A DNA stretch of 28,205 nucleotides from Thermoplasmatota archaeon (GTDB lineage Archaea; Thermoplasmatota; Thermoplasmata; GCA-020350865; JAUVCJ01), in the NCBI GenBank assembly GCA_030595765.1, contig JAUVCJ010000004.1, forward strand, positions 1 to 28,205. The letters run 5' to 3'. The notes under the pieces were generated by a model. The model ran no database searches, was not told the DNA's origin, and saw only the letters and a program-made list of their open reading frames with translations. This document shows positions 1 to 8,000 of the stretch, piece after piece. Within the stretch, counting starts at the first letter, position 1, and the number at the start of each line of letters is the position of its first letter. The translations under genes and the position numbers were made by a program.

Positions 1-606
1 AGACACATGGATTCTGCAACCGACTCAGTGAGGCTGGAGACGGCAGTCCCCCTTCAAGAGGTTGGCATCTTAGGGGATTTCAGGTTCATTGTACAGACCC
101 AGAGTTGGGACAAGATAGACTCTGACCTGACCAGAGTTGGGGATGCAAGCACTGGAACCAGGGGGCCAGGTTTGCGTATCACCCAGCACATAGTGGGAGA
201 GCCTACAGGAACTAGAGCCCCCTCCTTCGAGGTTGTGGTCTATGGCACAATTGAGGACGAGGCGAGCACTCCAGTGCCCATTGGGACCTGGGTAACGATT
301 ATCGTCAAAGACTCTGGAGGAGACATCCAGGCCTACTACAACACAACGATATTGGATGCAAACGGCAACTATGCAGTCACCAACGTTCTAGTCGAAAGTG
401 GCTGGACCATAGAGGTCAACTGCACCTACGATGACCTTGAAGGGGATGGAACAGCTACAGCAGCAACAGGGGTTTCATATTACGATATTGATGTGACAAT
501 AGTTCCTGAGTATGAGCTTGTACTAATGGCCTGCGGTTTCGTTGTTGGAGCACCGGCCTTGGGTCGCAGGATGCGGAAAAAGACCAAAAGACAATCCAAG
601 AAATGA
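1..606 (+). CDS. C-terminal part of an anchored surface protein with the locus-specific beta domain
   Basis: The frame is open from base 1 and the first ATG (base 7) is not followed by a signal peptide, so the true start is probably upstream of the window. From base 7 the protein is 199 residues. Residues about 73-166 form a beta-rich, carboxypeptidase-regulatory/Cna-B-like domain. It begins FEVVVYG, has a GNY turn, and ends with a TGVSYYDIDVTI strand. The same pattern recurs in three of the next four genes. The C-terminus is VPEY, then a hydrophobic stretch of about 18 residues, then a very basic tail (RRMRKKTKRQSKK), as in a surface protein held by one membrane helix with a cytoplasmic basic end. 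The function is unknown; adhesion or envelope structure is inferred. The 303-bp gap after it carries promoter-like sequences, so the next gene is probably transcribed separately. Confidence 0.7.
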   Translation, partial: RHMDSATDSVRLETAVPLQEVGILGDFRFIVQTQSWDKIDSDLTRVGDASTGTRGPGLRITQHIVGEPTGTRAPSFEVVVYGTIEDEASTPVPIGTWVTIIVKDSGGDIQAYYNTTILDANGNYAVTNVLVESGWTIEVNCTYDDLEGDGTATAATGVSYYDIDVTIVPEYELVLMACGFVVGAPALGRRMRKKTKRQSKK

Positions 607-909
607 GGAAGGGTCCATGGAATCAAACTTGGAGTTTGAGAAATATCAAAGGAACCAGCCTTCCCTTGGATGCTTATACAACATATCTCAGTCACTCATT
701 TTTCACGAAACCGCGTATATATATGATGTCGATAAATCTGAAGCTGTTAATATTTGTAGTTTAAAAATGGTTAAATGTCAACATCTACACCAAACTGCAT
801 ATATATACTGCTTCAAGATAGATTCATTATTGGAAGAGCGCGAGCCCGGCATTTTGCATGAGGAGGTTGATTTGGCTCGAGACTCTTTTCAGACCCGAGG
901 TTGCCGACC
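607..909 (+). promoter_or_regulatory. Intergenic regulatory region with two TATA-overlapping repeats
   Basis: This 303-bp stretch holds no convincing gene. It contains two copies of AAACYGCRTATATATA, at 708-723 and 792-805 (the second ends in TATAC), 84 bp apart. Each has the layout of an archaeal BRE plus TATA box. A further AT-rich stretch lies at about 758-775. The downstream copy would predict a transcript start near 830. The membrane regulator starts at 910 with a weak GAGG at 897-900. The likely role is the promoter or operator of the regulator-led operon; autoregulation is inferred from position. Confidence 0.55.
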
Positions 910-1989
910 ATGAGGAGACCAAGCATAAGGGGAGCCAAAAAAGGCAAGAAAAGCATTGCTTCAGCATCGATAACTGCAATTCTTTTTCTAAGCCTTCTAT
1001 GTGTTGCCTTTCTGGGGATTGGATTGGCTGGAAATAGCCAACTTGATGCCTCAACCCTTGATACCGCAGCCGATCCTACTTCCACGGACTCCAGAGCTCC
1101 TGAACCGCCTATCTTTGGACCTGGATGGGAGGTCATAGTCTCTGGAAAAGCTACTGACGGATCCGGAGATGCTCTGGCTCCAGGACATATAGTGGAAATT
1201 ACTTCTGGTGAGAGCACATACTACACCCAGACACTTGAGGATGGATATTACTACCTTACCGATGTGCCAGTTAGCTCCGGCGAGGACATCCTGGCATCAG
1301 TGGTTGTAGGGTCTGATTCAGCATTGAACGTGACTAGAGCCAGCACCGGAATTGCATATTACACACTGGATCTGAGCCTGCCACCGACCCAGACTGGTGG
1401 CGGATCCGCACCATTTGATTATTTTCCGTTTCTTATGCTGGGGTTCATTGGAACCCTGGGCCTTGCCAGCGCTGTAGGGATAGAAGTTCTGAAACTGGCA
1501 TTGATAAGCCTTGTGATACCGCTCTATACCAGGCTCAAGAAGGAGTCTGTGCTGGAGAACTACACCAGGGGAAGATTGTACCAGCACATTGAAATGAACC
1601 CTGGTGAGCACTTCAATGCGCTACTGAAGGTGCTGAGCCTGTCCAATGGGCAACTAGCCTACCATCTCAGCGTGCTCGAGAGAATGGAGAAGGTCAAGTC
1701 CAGGAACGAAGGGATATTCAAGCGATACTATCCTGCAAACGTTCCCTTACCAGTTGAAGATGGTGGCCGCCTTTCTGAGATACAGAAAAGAATTGTCAAC
1801 CATGTCAGAGACCTTCCTGGTGTTTCACAGAAGGAGATGGCAAACCTGCTGGGCATCAAGAGGTCAACACTGAACTACCAGGTCAATGTGCTTCAGACCA
1901 GGGGATTCATAAAAGCAGACAAGCAGGGCAGGAGAATGATATACTTCCTGGCCGATGATTACGATGAGATTTACGCCGGAGATACTTGA
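910..1989 (+). CDS. Membrane-tethered regulator with ectodomain and two winged-helix DNA-binding domains
   Basis: A 359-residue one-component regulator. The ATG at 910 is preferred over an in-frame TTG at 901 because GAGG at 897-900 is correctly spaced only for the ATG; an in-frame TGA at 868 rules out longer forms. A basic N-terminus and a helix (about 18-41) precede a beta domain (about 73-158, GWEVIVSGKA to YYTLDLSLPP) like those in the neighbouring surface proteins. A hydrophobic segment follows (about 175-210), ending in PLYTRLKKE, a sequence typical of Thermoplasmata membrane winged-helix regulators. The first winged helix (about 218-285) contains GQLAYHLSVLERM. The second (about 289-348) contains KEMANLLGIKRSTLNYQV. 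The expected topology is sensor outside and DNA-binding domains inside; whether the hydrophobic segment is one helix or more is uncertain. The giant gene starts 19 bp downstream, so it is likely the first gene of the operon and may control it. Confidence 0.85.
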   Translation: MRRPSIRGAKKGKKSIASASITAILFLSLLCVAFLGIGLAGNSQLDASTLDTAADPTSTDSRAPEPPIFGPGWEVIVSGKATDGSGDALAPGHIVEITSGESTYYTQTLEDGYYYLTDVPVSSGEDILASVVVGSDSALNVTRASTGIAYYTLDLSLPPTQTGGGSAPFDYFPFLMLGFIGTLGLASAVGIEVLKLALISLVIPLYTRLKKESVLENYTRGRLYQHIEMNPGEHFNALLKVLSLSNGQLAYHLSVLERMEKVKSRNEGIFKRYYPANVPLPVEDGGRLSEIQKRIVNHVRDLPGVSQKEMANLLGIKRSTLNYQVNVLQTRGFIKADKQGRRMIYFLADDYDEIYAGDT

Positions 1990-2008
1990 GATTCAAGGAG
2001 GAAAAAAA

Positions 2009-5000
2009 ATGAATTTGAACACGAATGGAAAAGCAAAAGGGAAATTGACAGCAATGCTAATGTGCCTCATCATGGTGGCATCATCACTAGCTGGACTGAT
2101 CCCGGCCGGTGCAACGGCGCCCCTAATAGAGGTTGCCAACATCACTGGTGGCTCTGACAACGACCTGCTGGGCTGGAACGTATCCTATGCTGGAGATGTA
2201 AATGATGATGGTATCAACGACACTATAGTAGGAGCCCCAGGAGGAGATAAAGCATACGTGTTCTTTGGAGGGAGCGAGCTGAGTGGAGACCTTTCATCAA
2301 CAGATGCCGATGTAACCCTTACAGGAAATGCTGATAGTGATTTCGGATGGTCTGTCTCCTCGGCAGGAAATGTAGATGGCGCAGGCGGCGATGACGTCAT
2401 TGTTGGTGCCCCAGGTGAGGACAAGGCCTACATTTTCCTTGCTGCAACAATATCCGGTGGCGGTAACTTTGCAGTTGGAAGCGCCGATGTAAACCTCTCA
2501 GGCACCAGCGGAGAGCAATTCGGTAGTGCTGTTGCAGGTTTGGGTGACGTGAACAACGCCAACAATGACGATATCATAATCGGAGCTTATCTCAATGATA
2601 CTACCGGAACTGATGCCGGTGCCGCCTACGTGTTCTTTGGCACATCTTCCCTAACAGGTTCTGTCTCAACCTATGTCGCCGATGTTAATTTGACTGGCCG
2701 CGATGCTGGAGATTGGTTTGGTTTCTCAGTGGCTGGTGCTGGGAATGTTAACAATGATGACTATGATGATATTATTGTGGGGGCTCCAAAGTCCACAAAT
2801 GGAAACTCCTACGTATTCTATGGAAGCTCATATCTGGGCAAACCTCATGTTCTGGTAATCGATGATGATGGTGCAAATTGGGGATTTGGAGGCCTAGCTC
2901 AATCCTTTAGCGAGAATTTAACCGCAATGGGGTTTCTAATTACGGAACAAATGAGTGACTCTGGCTACATGGCATTAGATGATGCTGAGTATACCTGGCT
3001 TGCTTATGATTTCATTGTATGGGTTGTGGGGGATTCATATATTCCCATAAATCGTTATAATACAAACATAGCAGACAACCTTGTTGATTATGTACAAATG
3101 GGTGGGCGATTGTTCATTGAAGGTGGTAGTCTGGGATATGCCGCTAACACGAGGGACTGGACTGAGTTTATGGATGAAGTCCTAAACATTGAAACAGCTA
3201 GTAGATTGGTGTCATATCAGAATCTTGTTATTACAAATACGACCCATCCTGTAACCACAACCCCCAACACACTGCCAAACCCTATAAATCTCACCTTTCT
3301 ATTTAATACAGATGCAAACGAGTTAGGAATGGATTCAGATGCTGGGGAATACAATGATGCATTGGCTACACTGGAAGATGACGGTGGCGACGCTTTAATA
3401 GTCCACGATTTTGATGATGATCCAAACAATGGTGGTCAGATTGTGTTTTTAGGAGTGAAAGTGCTCAGATTTTCACTATGGACGGATATTTCTGATTATA
3501 TTGAAAACGGCGCAAGCTGGCTTTTTAGATCTGCAAAAACCGGAGCTTGCAGAGCAAACATCACCTTCCAGGGTCAGAATTCTGGAGACCTGTTCGGCTG
3601 GAGTGTATCAACAGCAGGCGATGTGGATGCTAATGGAAAAGATGATGTTATCATCGGTGCCCCAGGATTTGACAGCGATACTGGAAAGGCTTATATCATC
3701 TACAGCGGAGCCAACAGCATCACAAACAATACCCAGGCAGAGTTCGAAACCGGAACATTGACAGGCATCTATGCAATAAACAATAACACAATCAACCTGA
3801 CTGAAAGCTCCTCTTCTATTATTTTTAAGGAAGATTTCGAGGATGATGATGGCCCAAATCCAGATAACCCTCCCTGGGATGTTCCAATTGAAGACACCAA
3901 TACAAATATCGAAATAAGCACAACAGAGAGCCATTACGGCTCCAAATCACTCATGTTCGATGATGACAATCCTGCAGACATGGATGGGTGTGCCATTATA
4001 CTCGATGAATTCACTGCGGTAACCTCCGGTGTGCTTGAGTTTTGGCTGTATTTAGAGGATCAAGGCGATAGCAAAGTTACATTTGCCTTCATTTTAAGAA
4101 GCGGCGGAAAAAACGCCATCGAAGTTGGCGTTCTTGATGGAGCAATAGCACATCGTACTGGTACTTCGGTTGCCAGCCACTACGATTACATTCCCAGCCA
4201 GTGGCATCATTACAAAGTGATTTTTGACACGGATTCGGATACTTTTGATTTTTACATGGATGGAAAAGTCATGGGCAATAACCTTGGTTTTGCCACAGCG
4301 GTAAGCAATATCGACAATATTGAGATATCTACATTCCCCTGGGATGTTTATGGAACTAATGATGGCATCCCATTGGTATATGTTGATGATATCAAACTCT
4401 ATCAAACGATTTCATATAACTCCCCTGGTAATTTTAATTCCACAATAAATTCCACCCAACATGACATCGCATATATAGTTCCAACCTGGGTTGATGAACC
4501 GTACAGCCAAACCCTAACCCATCACATCTCAAGAGATGGAGGAATGACATGGAGTGATGCCCTTGACAAAGATATACCATATCAGTTCAATAGAGACCCA
4601 GAGGGCAGCCAGCTCCGTTACAAGGCCGAATTCGCAACAGGTAATACTGATGTATCTCCGATTGTGGATTCATTTACCATGACATATACCATGTGGACCT
4701 GTCTTAGAGGTGGGAATGTGGGCGACCAGTTCGGATATTCGGTCTCATATGGCGGGGACATGAACAATGATACAAAACCGGATGTGATTGTGGGTGCCCC
4801 GTACAACGATACTGCCGACGGGAGCATGGCAAATGCAGGTGCTGTCTACGTATACAACGGCAGTGCCACCATGGTCAATTATATCGAGGCTGCAGATGCG
4901 GATTATATAATATATGGAGCCAATGCTGGTGACCAATTGGGCAGAGCCGTATCCGAAGGCCTGGACATCATCGACGATGGCAATGATGAGCTGGTAGCAG

Positions 5001-8000
5001 GAGCTCCATATCAGGGTGCCACCGATGCAGGCACTGCCTATCTCTATTCAGTTGTCTATGTGGATCTGGAAGCTGTCAAGATAGATATTGTATCGTCGTT
5101 TGGAGTTGGGAACAGCGAATGGATAGAATTGTACAACGCCCATAGCAAGGATGTGGATCTTACCGGCTGGATCCTCAAAGACCAGGACGGAGCCACCCTT
5201 GTATTGCCTTCGGCCACAATGTCAACTGGAACTACATTGAGAATCTACACCGGCACAGGAACCAACACTTCAACTGTAATATACTGGCAGGGTGCAAGTG
5301 ACCTGGATATCTGGGATGATGATGGCGACGATATTCTCCTCTTGAATCTTGATGAAGAGACTGTGGACTATATGGCATACGAAGGCGCAGGTGTCAGCAA
5401 GGATGTGGACACTGTTCCAGCCGATGGAGACTGGACTGCAAATGGGGATGGAACCAACTCCAACGTACCTGCTCCTGGTGAGGGGAACCATGTCTATCGA
5501 TATCGGTCTGGTACTGATTCTGATGCAGCAAGTGACTGGTTCTTATATGATCCTCTGGTCAAGCTTATGGCTGCAACCGGTGGTAACTCCAATGACCTGA
5601 TGGGGTGGAATGCCTCTTACATTGGTGATTTGAATTCTGATGGATTTGCAGACACTGTGATTGGTGCCCCAGGCAACAATAGCAACACTGGGACAGTATA
5701 CATCATCTACGGCTCCTCTTCAACTGAGGATATCATACCAGGTGTTGCTGATGTTACATTGACCGGAGCTAGTGCTGATGATTTATTTGGCTGGGATCTT
5801 GATTCATCTGGAGATTGGAATGGAGACGGTACAAACGATGTGCTTGTAGGTGCGCCTGGTGCTGGAAAAGCCTATGTGTTCTACGGAGGGGCTTCTATGC
5901 CCAGCGAGAGTGTAGCTGGAGCAGATGCTACGTTCACTGGCTTGACTGCCGATAAGTTCGGACACTCAGTTGCGTTCGCTGGAGATGTCAACGGAGCCGA
6001 TAACGATGATGTTATTGTGGGCTCTCCTGAGGCAAATAGCGCAGCTGGCTTCATATCTGTGTTCCACTCAGACGGCAACACCGATGCTGACAAGACCCTT
6101 ACAGCATCATCCACTGCTGGTGATAGGTTCGGCCACACTCTTTCACGTGCAGGAGATGTAAACGGTGATGGAGATGATGATATCCTTATCGGTGCACCTG
6201 GTGCGGCCAAGGTCTGCCTTTACTATGGTGGCTCTGGCATGGGGGTAATAGAGGAGACAGCAACAACTGGAGCCAACCCAACCTTTATCGATAGCTATGG
6301 AGAGATTGTCTCGGGCAGCTACACAGATACCCAATCATTCGTTGACAGCGGGGTAGGCCAGGTCCTTGACGAAACTACCCTTTCACCTGTTGACACTTAT
6401 ACCTATCAGACTGGATACGAAGACCTGACCAATTCTACTCAGAGCGGTTATGTTAACCCCACAACATGGGCTGCTAACAAGGATGCCGATGATGGAAGCA
6501 GCTACGATATCGGGGAAGAGAGCACCGGAAGCGGTGTGAGTACTAATACTGAAACAAGGTACATGCGTGATGATACCACCACTGTAAACACAGTCCCAGC
6601 TTACCAACTTGGTACTAGCCAGACTGACACAGGTGATTATTTTATGTATGACAATAAGAATCCCATATATTGGGGAATTAGGGTTTTTTTGGTCAATAGT
6701 AATGGAGATGAATATGATATAACCCAAGGAACTACAGTGGCAATAGTCTCAAGAACTCCAGATGGAGAAGGTCTTGAAAATGCAACATGGAACTGCCCAG
6801 AAATTGCCCTCAATTCGACCGACGCAATTATTGTTAGGGTATATTATGGGTATTACGATTGGTCAGTACCTAACTTGGCAGGCAGCACCCCGAACAGTGG
6901 AAATAATGCAGAATTCATTACAGGGCCGCTTGATGCACAGACCCTTGATTCGAACACTTGGACGGTATATTATTACTTAAAGAGGGTGGGTGCTAGCCCT
7001 TCAGATCATCACTATTTCCACTGGGGAGATGCATCCGCAGGATTTGATTCCCGCATCCAGGGATTCAAATACTCCACTGGCACACTAGACAACTACAACA
7101 TGAACACAAACATCGAGATTGACAACAACCCGGATGCAGAAACATACACCCTCGAATACGAGTACTACACCACAGCGGATGAGGATTTCGACCTGACCAT
7201 CTGGGACGGCTCTATCTGGAACCAGCCCGATACTGTGGGCGATCTGACCCAGGAAGGCTCTTTGAGTTCACTCCAGCAGGAAACCCTGGATGCTGATCAG
7301 GTAATCGGTGGTACGAACAAGGTTTCGGTTCAGGTATCAGGCCTTAGTGAATCAACAGATACCATCAACGACACAGTTTATTTCGATTTCGTTCGGGTTC
7401 ATTCATACCGACCAACAAAATACAACCTGGAAGCAATATACGAGTTCGACTTTACAACTGCTCCGTTGGGCAACTTCGAGGTTCATATCAGGGCAAAGTA
7501 TGTTGATTCAGGCGGAGAGGACGTCAGTATTCTGGTCTATGATTTTGACACCGACCTGACCTATGAAGACCCCTCATCTGGAGCCCAGACCATAACCCAG
7601 GGAGATACGCTTGCATGGTACAACTTCACATTACCCAATGATTACGTTGATAATGACGGCCTAGTCAGGATCAAATACCTATCAGACTCATTTGTTGGTG
7701 ACACTACAAAAGGCACCCTGACAATAGATTATCATGCCGGCAATGTATCTGACGAGGGCCCTCCAGATGTAACGTTCACAGGCGGTGCTGGATCCAATTT
7801 CGGCTGGGCTGCCAATGCCTCAGGAAACCTCAATGGTGACGGATACGATGACATAATTATTGGTGAGCCAGATAACAGTAAGGCTCATGTATTCTTTGGA
7901 GGGGGCAGCCTTGCTTCAACCATAGCATCCACCTCTGCTGACATCATCCTGAACGGCACCTCCGGGGACAACTTTGGCTGGAGCGTGGGAGCGGCAATCA

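Noticed and set aside
5881..6210. Pro/Ser-rich minus-strand ORFs opposite the FG-GAP repeats (also at 2185-2424 and 7885-8088)
   Set aside because: They recur at each FG-GAP repeat because the complement of GAT-GGT-GCC-rich codons stays open. They are artefacts of the repeat.
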